64,000 bases of DNA from Protea cynaroides (GCA_028583415.1 CM053268.1:12991555-13055554), one strand, 5' to 3'. Counted from the stretch's first letter, positions 12,880 to 23,639 are shown. Program-made: numbers and translations. The notes: generated by a model not told the origin, from the letters alone.

Positions 12880-13120
12880 ATAGGTTCAAAGTCAAGAGAC
12901 TTCCAAGATGGGTCAGATTTCAACCCTAAAGGTTCAAAGTCAACAAAGACTTCCTGTGTGGGTCACTTTCAAGCATCCTAAAGGTTCATAGCAACAAAGC
13001 TACTTAAGAGGATATTCTAGTTTCCATTTTCGAAGGTTCATAGCAATAGAGCTTCCAAGAAGGATATTCCAATTTTCAATCCTGAAGGTCCAAAACTGGT
13101 AGGAACTTCAAAGATGAGTC
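12880..13120. repeat. ~65-bp degenerate repeat (AAGGTTCAAAGTCAACAAAG units)
   Basis: Variants of (A)AAGGTTCA(A/T)AG(T)CAA(C)A(A)AG, each followed by CTTCCAAGAnGG, occur about four times. This is the first of three adjacent minisatellites ahead of the 3' LTR. Confidence 0.6.
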
Positions 13121-13149
13121 ATTCAGTATTACCCTATAAGTGACCTTCT

Positions 13150-13440
13150 GAGTTCTTGCTCATTTCATGAATCAAATGTAGAGCCCTAGCTCATCTAAAG
13201 TTCAAATCAATCTCAGCATATTAGTGAATCAAATTTAGAGCCCTAGCTCATTCAAAGATCAAGTCAATCTCAGCCTATAAGCGAATGCAGAGCCCTAGCT
13301 CATCCAAAGTTCAAATCAATCTCAGCCTATTAGTGAATCAAATGCAGAGCCCTAGCTCATCCAAAATTCAAATCAATCTCAGCCTATTAGTAAATCAAAT
13401 GCAGAGCCTTAGCTTATTCAGAAAATCAATCTCATAATCT
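13150..13440. repeat. ~62-bp tandem repeat (GCAGAGCCCTAGCTCATCC units)
   Basis: GAATCAAATGCAGAGCCCTAGCTCATCCAAA-type units followed by TCAATCTCAGCCTATTAGT recur four to five times. The array is well preserved compared with its neighbours. Confidence 0.8.
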
Positions 13441-13499
13441 CAATCAAAAGAGCCTCAGTTCAATAAAAGAAAAGACAGCAAGTCCTCCAACCAAACAAA

Positions 13500-14090
13500 T
13501 CAAAGCCGAGCCCAAACTCGTGCAACCAGCCTTGTATTCACAACCCAGCTCCATACAAGAAGAGGTTCCAAACCTACAAACCAGCCTTGTATTCACAACT
13601 TAGCTTCATACAAGAAGAGGTTCCAAGCCTACAAATCAGCCTTGTATTCACAGCCTAGCTTCATACAAGAAGAGGTTTATCAGCCTACAAATGGATCAAG
13701 CCGGGTCCAAGCCCGCACATACCTTGCATCATGAGTCACCTCAGCAAGAAGAGATTTCCAGCCTACAAATGAGCCTTGTATTCACAGCCTAGCTTCGTAC
13801 AAAAAGAGGTTTATCAGTCTACAAATAGATCAAGTCGGGTCCAAGCCCGCACATACCTTGCATCATGAGTCACCTCAGCAAGAAGAGGTTCCCAGCCTAC
13901 AAATGAGCCTTGTATTCACAGCCTAGCTTCATACAAGAAGAGGTTTATCAGCCTATAAATGGATCAAGCCGGGTCCAAGCCCGCACATACCTTGCATCAT
14001 GAGTCTCACCTCAGCAAGAAGAGGTTCCCAACCTACAAATGAGCCTTGTATTCACAGCCTAGCTTCATACAAGAAGAACAATCATCAATT
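13500..14090. repeat. Higher-order tandem repeat, 134-bp period over ~60-bp subunits
   Basis: CAGCCTTGTATTCACA...TAGCTTCATACAAGAAGAGGTT subunits alternate with a CAAG(C/T)CGGGTCCAAGCCCGC segment. The latter occurs at 13697, 13831 and 13965, giving an exact 134-bp spacing. CGGGTCCAAGCCCG can itself fold. The array ends about 200 bp before the PPT. Confidence 0.8.
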
Positions 14091-14120
14091 TTCCAAGAAG
14101 ATCGAACCTTCTTACCAGTC

Positions 14121-14169
14121 GAACTACGTTCTGGGCTTGATTTCTAGGACACCCTTAAAATACGTAGGC
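14121..14169 (+). other. Recurring GAACTACG...TACGTAGG hairpin, copy 3 (internal region)
   Basis: GAACTACGTT, TTGATTTCTAGG and AATACGTAGGCAG occur in the same order as in the LTR copies. The inner stem is weak here. This copy is outside the LTR, about 120 bp before it. Confidence 0.6.
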
Positions 14170-14274
14170 AGTTTAGGATAAATTACCCTAAGTGCAGCCC
14201 AATAAGCAATCTCACTCATATCCCAAAAATGTGGTTCTTTTATCTTCAGCGTTCAATTCATAACAATCTCGGCT

Positions 14275-14283
14275 AAAGAGGGG
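14275..14283 (+). promoter_or_regulatory. Polypurine tract
   Basis: AAAGAGGGG ends four bases before the TGTAAGCACC start of the LTR. Its place and composition fit a plus-strand priming site. Confidence 0.65.
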
Positions 14284-14559
14284 CATCTGTAAGCACCCCA
14301 TTTTTGCCACCCTCAGCACAAGTGAACCAATATGGCAGGTTTCTCGCCTTTAACCCAAAGGTTTGTGATTCACTAATGAACCCCACAGTAGGGTCATTGG
14401 ATATTACCTACTTGGATGAATAGGTCGTGAAATTATCTTCGAAATGAGACCGAAGTCATTAAATTCTAACGTCAAACAAGGAAGATATCGCAGTTTGAAA
14501 GTGCAAGGGCATTTACGTAATTATTGTATGATGCATGCATTTTCATTCAAACTTCAAGA

Positions 14560-15150
14560 CATCATATCTTGGTCATCTGATATCTGAATCAGATGATTCG
14601 AAGGCCAATATTCCTTTTTTTCAGTCCTCTTCAAAGTGAACGTGAAAAATACCAAGTAGAAGTCACCAGTGGGCCCCATGCAAGCTTTCATGCAAAATTA
14701 TCGTTAGAACTTCAAAGCTTCATATCTTTGTTGTTCTACGTCAGATTCAGATGATTCCAAGGCCATTATTCTTCATTTGTAATGTTCTACAAAGTGCACG
14801 TCAAAAAATCTCAGATAGAAGTCTCCGAAGGGTCCCACACAAAATTTCATATTGAAATGATCATTTAATCTTCAAAAATTCATATTTTGGTCACCCCATA
14901 TCCAAATCAGGTAATTTCAATTTCATTATGTTCCATTTTTAATACTCTACAAAGTGGACGTAAAGGATTTCCGGTAGAAGTCTCCGAAGAATCCCATGCA
15001 GAATGGTCCGCCAAATTATCGATAATTGACCTGCTTAAACTTTAGAAATTGATAAGTTGGCCATTTTATTTTCAAATGAGATGATTCAAGTTCTAATATT
15101 TCTCATTTTTAATGTTCTACAAAGTGAACACAAAAAATTTAGAATAGATG
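14560..15150. repeat. ~160-bp degenerate tandem repeat in U3
   Basis: Units contain TCATAT(C/T)TTGGTCA, a run ATTC(A)GATGATT and CTACAAAGTGNACGT(A/C)AAA. The last phrase falls near 14628, 14785, 14945 and 15117. The same array occurs inverted at 33590-34250 in the solo LTR and directly at 40460-40760. Confidence 0.75.
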
Positions 15151-15324
15151 CTATTAAAAAATTCTATATGAAAGGGTGACAGAAATGGACTATGAAATGT
15201 CAACCCTAGTCCAAACCAGCTTAATCCAGCTTAGTCTAACTTAGCCTGGCCCAGCCCAGACCAATCCAGATCAAGTTATGTGAGTTCATATGCATGCATT
15301 CCATTTATATGTGTATAATGTATA

Positions 15325-15335
15325 ATATATTATTG

Positions 15336-15396
<61 letters not shown>

Positions 15397-15433
15397 GGAT
15401 ATATTATGGATATATTATATGTATTAATACATT

Positions 15434-15465
<32 letters not shown>
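15325..15465. repeat. (TA)n microsatellite
   Basis: Extended alternating TA runs are interrupted by TTAAGGATATATTATGGATA. The same position in the solo LTR (33300-33405) is also TA-rich. Confidence 0.9.
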
Positions 15466-15607
15466 TATTATAGGAAAGAGAGAGGAAAGTGAGGCCGTGG
15501 AAAGAGAGAGGAAAGAGAGGCCATAGGAAAGAGAATGGGAGAAAGAAAAAAGGAAAGAGAGAGAAATAAAAGAAAAAAGAAAAAGGAAAAAAAAAGAAAA
15601 GATCCCC

Positions 15608-15635
15608 TTCACGTTTTCTAGAAAGAAAACGTGAA
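15608..15635. promoter_or_regulatory. Perfect inverted repeat with CACGT core
   Basis: Arms TTCACGTTTTCT and AGAAAACGTGAA (12 bp each) flank the loop AGAA. A decayed second copy lies at about 15720-15745. The same structure with 14-bp arms is kept in the solo LTR at 33145-33176. CACGT is the core bound by many plant bZIP and bHLH factors; binding here is speculation. Confidence 0.65.
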
Positions 15636-16178
15636 AGAGAGAGGGAGAAAGAAAAAGAAAGAGAAGGAAGGAAAGAAAAAAAGAAAAAAAAGAAGAAAAA
15701 GAAAAAAAGAAAAAAAGGAAACGTTTTCTAAGAAAGAAAATGTGAAAAGGGAGGGAGAAAGAAAAAAAAGGAAGGAAAAGAAGGGAGAAGAAAAGGAAAG
15801 AAGAAAGAAAGGAAAGAAAGAATGAATTTTCTAGAAGAAGGAAAGAGAAAGGAAAGAGAGAAGAGATTTTCTAGAAGAAGAAGGAGAAAAAGGAAAGAAA
15901 GGAAGAAGAAAAAATGTGGGAAGAAAGAGAAGAAAGGAAAGAAGAAAAATGGAAAGAAAGGATTTTCTAGAAGAAAAAGAAGAAAAGGAAGGAAGAGAGA
16001 AGAAGGAAAGAAGAGGAGAGGATTTTATAAAAGAGGAAAAGAAGAAAACATGTGGAATGGAGAGGGAGAAGAGAAAAGGGAAGGAAGAGAAGAAAGGAAA
16101 GAAGAAAAAAAAAGAAAAAAAGATTTTCTAGAAAAAGAAGAAAGGAAAGAAGGAACTTCTAGAAGAGGAGAGAAAAAG

Positions 16179-16187
16179 TATAAATAG
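16179..16187 (+). promoter_or_regulatory. LTR TATA box
   Basis: TATAAATAG followed by GCC stands at the 3' part of the purine tract. If used, U3 is about 1.9 kb and R-U5 about 3.4 kb, so the genomic RNA would have a very long leader. Confidence 0.55.
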
Positions 16188-17909
16188 GCCAAGAGAAGAG
16201 AGAGGAAGGCTCTTTTTCCAAACCATAGAGAGAGGAGAACGTGAGTGAGGGAGAGGAGAACATGGGTGAGAGAGAGAAAATGTGAGAGAGGGAGAAAGAA
16301 AGAGAGAAGAAAAGAGAAAAGAAAGAAAAGAGAAGAAGAAAAGAGAGAAAAAGAAGAGAGAGAGAAGCAGAAGAGAGGAGAAGGAGGATTCGCATTCAAA
16401 GGGGTTGATACAACCTCCAATCATCCTTCATCGACAATTTCACTAGATTTGAGCACAAGATTAGTACTCTAGATAAATTTAGAGGTCGTTAGAATGCTCG
16501 AATGCCAATTTTGCTTGAAAAAGGCTAATTTCCATGAAATCTCAATCATGAATGCTCTATTACATGCTTGTTAATGTTAGGATGCCTATGTCTAACATTT
16601 TTTATGAATGATAATTTGTTTAAACTATTCAATGATGAATTTTTGAATGTTATACAATGATGTTTGATGTTTTTTTCAAATTTCATAAAGTGGTTTTCTG
16701 ATCGGAAAATTCTAGAATTAGGATTCAAACTTAGGACGTATATCACATGTATTGTTTCCATGATTTTGAAGCCCAAATTTTTATGAGAGTCTCTCTGATA
16801 TATTAGAAGACTACCCTAAAAATTTCATTCCATTTTGAATTGGAAAAATATATCAAAAAATTTGTCTTTGACATTGCTATTTTTCTCAGATGTAATGCAA
16901 TCCTCCATCAGAAAGTCTCTAGACAAATGTCTTATAGCCATAATCAGAAAATCCAATTAACATGAACTTTTTAAACATGAAAGTCTTCTAAAAAATGGCA
17001 CTGGGTTCAAATTTTTTCAATTTGTTTTTGAATTGATATCAATTTTTAAGTGCATAGTGCTCTGATTTTGAATCTGTCATGATGTATTGATTTGCATGAT
17101 TGAAAAGAGTCATTTTTCACAAAGAAAATATACTGTTTTAACTTCTTTATCTTAATGAAATTTTAGATCAGACAGTTATCTACATAGATATATGTCTGTA
17201 TTTAATTTTTATTAAGAATAGAATTTTATTTGGAATTTATGGTGCAACTGGTCAAAAATCTAGAACAGATTTGACCAGTGCACTTGTTCGGTCTTAGGGC
17301 ATATCTTTGACCTATTTTTGCTTTCTGTAGGGATTCAACTCCTTCATATGAAATATAATATATTAAGTCATATTTCTAGGAAAACAAGTTGAGCTTGATT
17401 TGAGTTTCGAAAGACCTACTTATGGTCATTCTTGTGTAATGTGACAAAATCTGAATACAGTTCATAGTTTTGTCCATTATCTGAAACCTTGTGTCACAAT
17501 TTTGACAGTTTTGAGTCGTTAATCTTCCCAAATTTCTTCATAAAAATTAAATTTTTTTCAAAGAACATTGAACATATATTTTTTGATAATTTTGCACTTT
17601 TCAAAAAAAGGTTTCCTTGATGTCTCATTCATTATAACATCAATGATTGTTTAAGTGAATTCTGCCATATTTGGATAAATGGCTATATTTGGAGCATTCA
17701 TATGCTTTGTTTGGATTGTGCATACCATGTTTGCCACATTTCATGTATTGCTATTTTTGGTAGAATAGATAAATTTTTACCATATTTTAGCAAAATCTTA
17801 ATAATTACTATTTTTAAGTCTTAAAATGATAAAAATAGCATATAAGATCTTTCCTTTTTTGAAAAAATTCATGTCATATATGCATTCTATGATTGGTACT
17901 TACCATATT

Positions 17910-18000
17910 GATATATAGATGCATATTAGATCTTGCATATTAGATCTTGCCATATTAGATCTTACCATATTAGATCTTACCATATTAGGTTCTTGCATTA
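17910..18000. repeat. Short tandem repeat CATATTAGATCTT(A/G)C
   Basis: About five near-identical ~17-20-bp units lie in the U5 part of the LTR. Confidence 0.75.
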
Positions 18001-18309
18001 TTTGCAATACATGTCATATTAGGGAGATTTTCATAATCTTACTATATGATATGATAGTTACCATAAATATCATACATGCCATGCTTTGAATATTCTTTTT
18101 TTGGTAATAATTTAATTTATGTTGCACCCTAGTTGAACTATCATATCTGTACTCATAGCAAACATATTAGGTGTGGGGACGTGCATTTAGGCACCCACAT
18201 TCTTGGGAAGGGCATAATGGGAATAATAAAAATCTTAATAAAGAAAGAGAATGCTTTGTCAAACCTTCTAAAATTAGAATTCAGGATGAAAAGGGTAACT
18301 CAGGATAAT

Positions 18310-18425
18310 TTTCACCTCTCAGTAAACCCTAAACCTAGAATAGGTTCTTAATCCTAAACCTAAAATAGGTTCTAAACCCTAAACCTAGAATAGGTTCTCA
18401 CATTCTAACCTAGAACAGGTTATCA
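18310..18425. repeat. ~35-bp repeat with AAACCCTAAACCTAGAATAGGTTCT
   Basis: Three to four units contain CCTAAACCTA(G/A)AATAGGTTCT. The CCCTAAA resemblance to a telomere repeat is limited to one heptamer per unit. Confidence 0.7.
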
Positions 18426-18431
18426 TTTTTC

Positions 18432-19010
18432 GAACTACATAGATTCTGATTCCTAGGTCAAACCTTAGGATACGTAGGCTATTTGGGAGAATCCCAAATT
18501 CGGATCCACGCCTTAGTCCACTCAGACTATCCATAGATCCACTAGGATATCTACCCCTATTTCGACCCAGAATGGGTCATCATCCCGAACTACGTAGATT
18601 CTAATTCTTGGGTCAAACCCTAGGATACGTAGGCCATTTGGGAGAAACCCAAATTCGGATCCATATCATAGTCCACTCGGACTATCCATAGATCCACTAG
18701 TATATCCATCCTCATTCCGACCCAGAGCCCGAACTACGTGGATTCTGATTCCTAGGGCAAACCCTAGGATATGTAGGTCATTTGGGAGAATCCCAAATTC
18801 GGATTCAGACCTTAGTCCACTCAAACTATCCATAGATCCACTAGGATATTTATCCATATTTTAATCCACATAGATTATCTACATTTCAACCCAGATAGGG
18901 TTATCCACATTCCAACCCATAATGGGTTATCCATATTTTGACCCAAATAGGGTTATCCAGGTTCGAACTATGCGGATTCTGATTCCTAGGGCAAATCCTA
19001 GGATACGTAG
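18432..19010 (+). other. Array of recurring GAACTACG...TACGTAGG hairpins (four copies)
   Basis: Copies start at 18432, 18587, 18731 and 18965 and end in (A)TACGTAGG or TATGTAGG. The best stem is CCTAGGG (18751-18757) with CCCTAGG (18762-18768) and loop CAAA. Each copy is followed by CCATTTGGGAGAATCCCAAATTC, itself an inverted repeat, and by CCACTCGGACTATCCATAGATCCACTAGGATAT. The unit is thus a ~150-230-bp repeat, with the hairpin as its best conserved part. Confidence 0.75.
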
Positions 19011-19318
19011 GCCATTTGGGAGAATCTCAAATTCAGATCCACACCTTAGTCCACTCGGACTATCCATAGATCCACTAGGATATCTTTCCATATTTTGAGC
19101 CAGAAAGGGTAATCGACATTCCAACCTAGAAAGGGTTATCCATATTTTGACCCAAATAGGGTTACCCATAGATCCACTAGGACTATCTATCAGTTCGCAT
19201 GGACTATCCAGATCCTAACCCATAGGGTTTCTCATCCTTTCAAGCATAAACTTCAACTTGAACAATGAACTTAATCATGCACAAGCATAAATCACAACCA
19301 TAAACTTTAATCACACCT

Positions 19319-19368
19319 GAACTACGATGGTGAACCTAATTTTTGGAATAATTCCATGATACGTAGGC
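19319..19368 (+). other. Recurring GAACTACG...TACGTAGG hairpin (stem TGGAAT/ATTCCA)
   Basis: GAACTACG, CCTAATTTT, then TGGAAT-A-ATTCCA and TGATACGTAGGCA. The stem sequence differs from all other copies but is self-complementary. Confidence 0.65.
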
Positions 19369-19629
19369 AATCTGATGGATACAGATTCAGTTCAATAATA
19401 TCAAACCACTTGATTTGGTTTGGTTTAACAAATAGAGTCTAGCATAGGAAAGGTATAGGAGACCGATTTCGATTGGACGGTTTGGGTGCCTAACCCCTTC
19501 CCATAACCGAAACCTGATGCTTTCCCAATCTCTGATGGATCAGAAATCCAATCTAAGGGTCATGAGTCAATCGAAGTCTTACCTTGGGGTGAGATTTCAC
19601 ATTTCTAAGGTCCTAGACCTTAATCTAGG

Positions 19630-19639
19630 TGGCGACTTC
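19630..19639 (+). other. PBS-like decamer inside the LTR
   Basis: TGGCGACTTC follows CCTAGACCTTAATCTAGG only about 25 bp before the LTR end. It matches the start of the Ogre PBS with one difference. Confidence 0.55.
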
Positions 19640-19664
19640 TAAAATTTCAATCTTTGTCCTCACA

Positions 19665-21252
19665 GATTACGATATCCAATATCATCGAGGAAAGGCTAAT
19701 GTAGTTGCTGATGCGCTAAGCAGAAAAGCAATGATCAAATCCCAGGGAGAAGTTAACACTAATGCGGCAATGTGTGTTACATGAAAAGTATTCAATTATG
19801 GTAATGAGCAGTTCGTGATAGATACACCGGATGGATCAACCAACCAAGGGTATATTCATTGGTTCAAATATGTTGGTCACATTGAAGATTATATCTGATA
19901 TATTAGACGAAGTAATAGCCGCTATTAAATCAGACCCTTATCTGAGAACGGTGCAAGAAGACATCGAAAAAGGTAGGACTACTCTTGAGTTCACCTTGGA
20001 CGTTGAAAAGGTACTAAAATACAAAGGAAGAGTATGTCTTCTTGAAAATGAAGACTTGGATATTAGACACAAACTAATGAATGAAGCTCACACCACCGCT
20101 TATTCGGTACATCCTGGAAGTACGAAGATGTATCATGACCTGAAGAAGCTATATTGGTGGAGAGGAATGAAGGCGTGTGTACCATTGAATCCCCGAGTAG
20201 TTGATGCGGTCTGGGTGATTATATATCGTTTGACTAAGACAGCTCGCTTCATAGCTATATGACCTCAGTATACCCTAGAGAGGTTAGCCAAGCTATATGT
20301 GGATAATATTGTCAGATTACATGGTGTACCTGAAAGCATTGTATCCGATAGAGACCCACGCTTTACTTTAAAGTTTTGGGAAGGATTACAGAAGGCTATG
20401 GGTACAACGTTGCAGTTTAGTACTGCATTCCATCCTTAGATAGACGGACAGTCGAAGCGTACCATTCAGATTTTAGAAGACATGCTTCGAGCCTGTGTTA
20501 TTGATTTCAAGGGATCATGGGATGAGAAACTACCATTGATCGAGTTCGCCTATAACAACAGCTATCAGGCTACTATACAGATGTCACCCTATAAAGCACT
20601 GTATGGTAGGAACTGTCAAACTTTTTTGTTTTGGAATGAAGTTGACGAACGGAGTATCGTTGGACCAGAATTTGTTGAAGAGACTTGTCGAGTTGTCGAC
20701 ATTATCAAGGAAACAGTTTAAACAGCTCAGAATCGTCAGAAACAATATGCAGATACTCGACGTCGAGACCTTGAATTTATCGTAGGTGATAAGGTATTCT
20801 TGAAAGTGTCACCTATGTGAGGCTTAAAATGATTCAGACAGAAGAGGAAGCTAAGTCCAAGATATATCGGGCCATATGAGATTCACGCTAAACATGGGAA
20901 AGTGGCGTATCTGTTAGCACTACCCCCATCTATGTCAGGTGTGCATGATGTATTTCATATCTCATTACTGAAGAAGTATGTCAGAGATCCAACACACGTT
21001 ATAACAGCAGATCCACTGGGTCTAACTGATGATTTGACATTTGAGATAGCACCAACTGAAATTACCAGTCGAAAGGTTTAACGTCTATGCGATCGTGATA
21101 TTTATTATGTTAAGGTCACTTGGAGAAGCCTAGATGTAGAAGAGATCACATGGAAAGAATAAAATGCTATGCGAAAGTAAAATCCTCACCTTTTCGACTT
21201 GGAAGGCATGTGCAAATTTCAAGGACAAATTTCTAATAAGAGGGGGCGGAGT
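19665..21252 (+). pseudogene. Tekay/Del-like chromovirus pol, 3' part (RNase H end, integrase, chromodomain)
   Basis: Reading starts inside the RNase H tail (DYDIQYHRGKANVVADALSRK). The integrase zinc-finger start (HPGSTKMYHDLKKLYWWRGMK, about 20110-20170) runs directly into LNPRVVDAVWVI. Compared with the family, the CxxC half of the zinc finger and the first catalytic Asp region therefore appear deleted. The second Asp (SDRDPRFT, about 20346) and an Asp-Gly-Gln-Ser motif follow. The integrase C-terminus (GPYEIHAKHGKVAYLLALP) and a chromodomain-like end (VKVTWRSLDVEEITWKE) reach 21160. Several in-frame stops (near 20261, 20438, 20719, 20818, 21081, 21161) show decay. The same family is present on the minus strand at 35318-39300. 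It is interrupted on the left by the Ogre-like LTR. Confidence 0.85.
21238..21250 (+). promoter_or_regulatory. Polypurine tract of Tekay-like element
   Basis: AAGAGGGGGCGGA lies two bases before the TGTAAG start of the LTR. Confidence 0.65.
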
Positions 21253-21613
21253 TGTAAGCCGTATCGAACTAACCGGCCTTACCACCTTGTATCAGGTCTT
21301 CCTATCATGGTCGAGCCAAGCGGACCAAATGTGTGAAGAAACCATAAGCTTAGGTATGAAATTTAACCCAAAAATAGTCAATTATGAGTGTGTGGTCGCA
21401 TACCTAAACAAGTGTGATTGACCACACCTCAAAATAATGCAACCACAGGAAATTAGGTCGTGTGGTCGCATGTTTCAGAGGGCGTGGTCGACGGATTCTG
21501 TGACCCCACCTACGACCACACGAAACCCAGACAGGAACCGAATTTAGGAAACCTTCCTAATATGAAGGGGGTTCTTTCCTAAACTCAATAGGGCTTATTG
21601 GAGGGTTTTTCTC

Positions 21614-21621
21614 TATAAATA
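21614..21621 (+). promoter_or_regulatory. TATA box of Tekay-like LTR
   Basis: TATAAATA in CTCTATAAATAGGAC. The minus-strand LTR has CTATATATAG at the equivalent place (27981-27990), followed in both by a TTTAGAACTCAAACTGAAAG-type leader. Confidence 0.65.
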
Positions 21622-22028
21622 GGACATCCCTTAGCCTATTTCATCCTTTTAGAACTCAAACTGAAAGTGAGAGAAAGAGAAGAGAAGGAAGAGAAGGAGA
21701 ATTAAAGAGGAAGACTAAGAAGGGGAAATTCAAAGAATACCTCTGAATCTTCAACAAGTTTAAGGTATGGAACATTCCCCATGTCAATTGAAAGCCTAGA
21801 ATAGTTCATAAAAGAGATAGGATTTAAGTGAGAACCCAATCATCAATCCATGGACAAATTCCAAGAGAATCCATGGAAAGAATTATGTGGACAATGGATT
21901 GTGTATAAAAATATTAGTTCTGAGCCATAGAACAATCATAGGAAGGACCATGATGATAAGCCAAGGAATCCAAACATGAAGGAATGGAGTTGAGAGTGAA
22001 AAGTCAACCATCACATGTGTGGTTGCAC

Positions 22029-22055
22029 GTGTGGTCGCATGATGTGCGACCACAC
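22029..22055. promoter_or_regulatory. GTGTGGTCGCA palindrome in Tekay-like LTR
   Basis: Arms GTGTGGTCGCA and TGCGACCACAC (11 bp each) flank TGATG. Further half-sites occur at 21390-21530 and 22085-22170. Confidence 0.7.
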
Positions 22056-23639
22056 GAGACACGATTTGACCACACACCCTCTTGAAGTTTTTAGGGAGGG
22101 TGTTGTCGCATGTTTGGTCGCAGGATATGCGACCAAATCTTTCGACCACACACCCTGTGGTTGCAGAAATCGAGACCACAGGTGTTGCCACACCTGCGAC
22201 CCCTCAGTTTCTGTTAGTTTAAACTACTGGAAATAAATTCTAATTTAAAATATATAAATTTGTTAGGTTTTCAAGTGGTCTAAGAGTGAATTAAAAAGCT
22301 TGAACGAGGATTTACTATCAACCAAAGGTGAGGGAACAAGACCTAAATTAATTGGCTAATAATGAATTGTTTTACTTATTGAGTCCAATGCCATGAATGA
22401 TTCTATGCTTATATGCTTGTAATGTGCATTTCACATGCCATCCAATATTCCTGCTATTACTGCTCATGCTAGGAATAGGCATGTGAATGTATGTGTGTGG
22501 TTAAGTGTGCTTAATGCGAGTGGAGCCTCAGGGGGAGGACATGACATTGTGGTTCATCCTAGTTACCAGACTCTAGCTCTATCTCTACTCAAGTCTTGTC
22601 CACTGACATCGTCGTATCGCCATTACCTTAGCAGAACTATTACGTCGTAGGGCATCAGGGGAGGTGGTCTCGGACCGTGTAGTCTCTGACTCTGCCGGGG
22701 GGCCTTAGCTCTATCTCTATGGACGTATTGAGGGATGCTAGGGTGAGGCCTTAGATACACTGTTTGACATTAGGATTGGTTAATTGCTAGCCCAGTTTGC
22801 AAGTCCTCGCTAATAGGGACTTACGTGTTGGTATTAGTAGGGCATCAGGGGAAGTGTTATGTGGTATTTGATCTGGGCACTTTAGCTCTATCTCTATTCC
22901 ATGATGGGTGCATGTGGGATGGTAATGGTGTTTGATCCATTGGGCAGCTTCACACACTCATGTATAGAGGTGCGGCGGCCACCAATCCTTTCTATTACAC
23001 ATTACAAACTTATGAACCAGACCAAAGTTATGAATTGAATGCATGCATATGTTTGTTGCATTGTTTTGTTTGCTCACTAAGCCATGATGTGTGTTCACCC
23101 TTTTGATGTCGAATATTTTTAGTTGATGATGCAGGTCCTACAGTAGAAGATTATATGAATGCTCCAATGTATGGGCATGTTGCGGCAATGGATGCAGAAG
23201 CTATGATGGAGTCGCATGAATCATCGTGCGAGTGCAACTCATGTGTCTTTGATTAGATTTATTGTTAGATTATTCAGAACATGTAATTGATTAGTTTATT
23301 TTATTTTATGTCTTCAGTTATTTGAGATAATTGGATACTTTATTTACGATATCACTATTAGATACTCAGTTCATAATATTATAGACTTCCGCTATTGTTT
23401 ATTTACTCTGATTATGGTTATGTATGTGTATGGTTTAAGCAAAAGGACACAGCCTATTCGAGATCCTGGTTGAACCGTTGGATCATAGATGGTTCATCAC
23501 ACCATTCTGGTTGGTGCAGAATTGGGGTGTGACAGGTAGTGTTTGAAACTCAAAGAACATGTGAGGAATCATATTATACGTCATTCTCATGTCAAAATCT
23601 AATTAATCAATGTAAAATTCCATTCTTTAAAGTCATTCA

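Larger units (their letters stand above)
9022..14287 (+). mobile_element. Ogre-like element, 3' internal region (plus strand)
   Basis: This region precedes a PPT and an LTR (14288-19664) on the plus strand, and is cut on its left by the minus-strand Ogre-like insertion. It shares blocks with the minus-strand internal region (about 9891-9990 and 10650-11150). No gag, RT or integrase can be recognised. The 3' end (12880-14090) is dominated by minisatellites, and a hairpin copy sits at 14121-14169. An element with multi-kb LTRs and a short, mostly non-coding interior resembles a LARD-type non-autonomous derivative. That class assignment is inference. Confidence 0.65.
15470..16390 (+). repeat. 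Purine (GA/GAAA) tract in LTR
   Basis: About 900 bp are nearly pure purine on the plus strand, with repeated GATTTTCTAGAAGAAG blocks. Long Lys/Glu/Arg open frames here follow from composition. The corresponding tracts are 32270-33280 (inverted) and 41040-41590. The tract includes the LTR TATA box. Confidence 0.85.
14288..19664 (+). mobile_element. Ogre-like 3' LTR, 5.4 kb
   Basis: It opens TGTAAGCACCCCATTTTTGCC at 14288 and closes GTCCTCACA at 19664. Beyond it the sequence changes directly to a chromovirus RNase H coding sequence (GATTACGATATCC...). The opening matches the solo LTR (34583 downwards) and the LTR at 40115. Contents in order: ~160-bp repeats, (TA)n, purine tract with an inverted repeat, TATA box, AT-rich unique sequence homologous to 41600-42780, short repeats, a hairpin array, and a PBS-like decamer at 19630-19639. 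The 5-bp target duplication on this side should be GATTA; the other side is not in the window. Confidence 0.85.
21253..23534 (+). mobile_element. Tekay-like 3' LTR, 2.28 kb
   Basis: It opens TGTAAGCCGTATCG and closes AATTGGGGTGTGACA. The pol end and PPT precede it, so it is a 3' LTR. Homologous LTRs on the minus strand are 25980-28352 and 28397-35317. It holds a TATA box (21614), GTGTGGTCGCA palindromes, and a conserved block with CTCTAGCTCTATCTCTA repeats (22560-22900). GGTAG (23535-23539) is the expected right target duplication. Confidence 0.85.

Noticed and set aside
13150..14090. Regularly spaced repeats resembling a CRISPR array
   Set aside because: Units are diverged direct tandem repeats without unique spacers, in a plant retroelement; no cas genes.
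15631..16424. Lys/Glu/Arg and Ser/Leu/Phe open frames in the GA tract (also 41024-41676)
   Set aside because: Compositional artefacts of purine tracts in Ogre-like LTRs.
18310..18425. CCCTAAACCT motifs resembling plant telomere repeat
   Set aside because: Only one partial heptamer per ~35-bp unit, interspersed with AATAGGTTCT; part of an LTR minisatellite and not an interstitial telomere.
22015..22236. Short open frames on both strands over the GTGTGGTCGCA cluster (also 27354-27740)
   Set aside because: Both strands are open because of the palindromic repeats. No coding signal beyond repetition and no conservation of frame between LTR copies.
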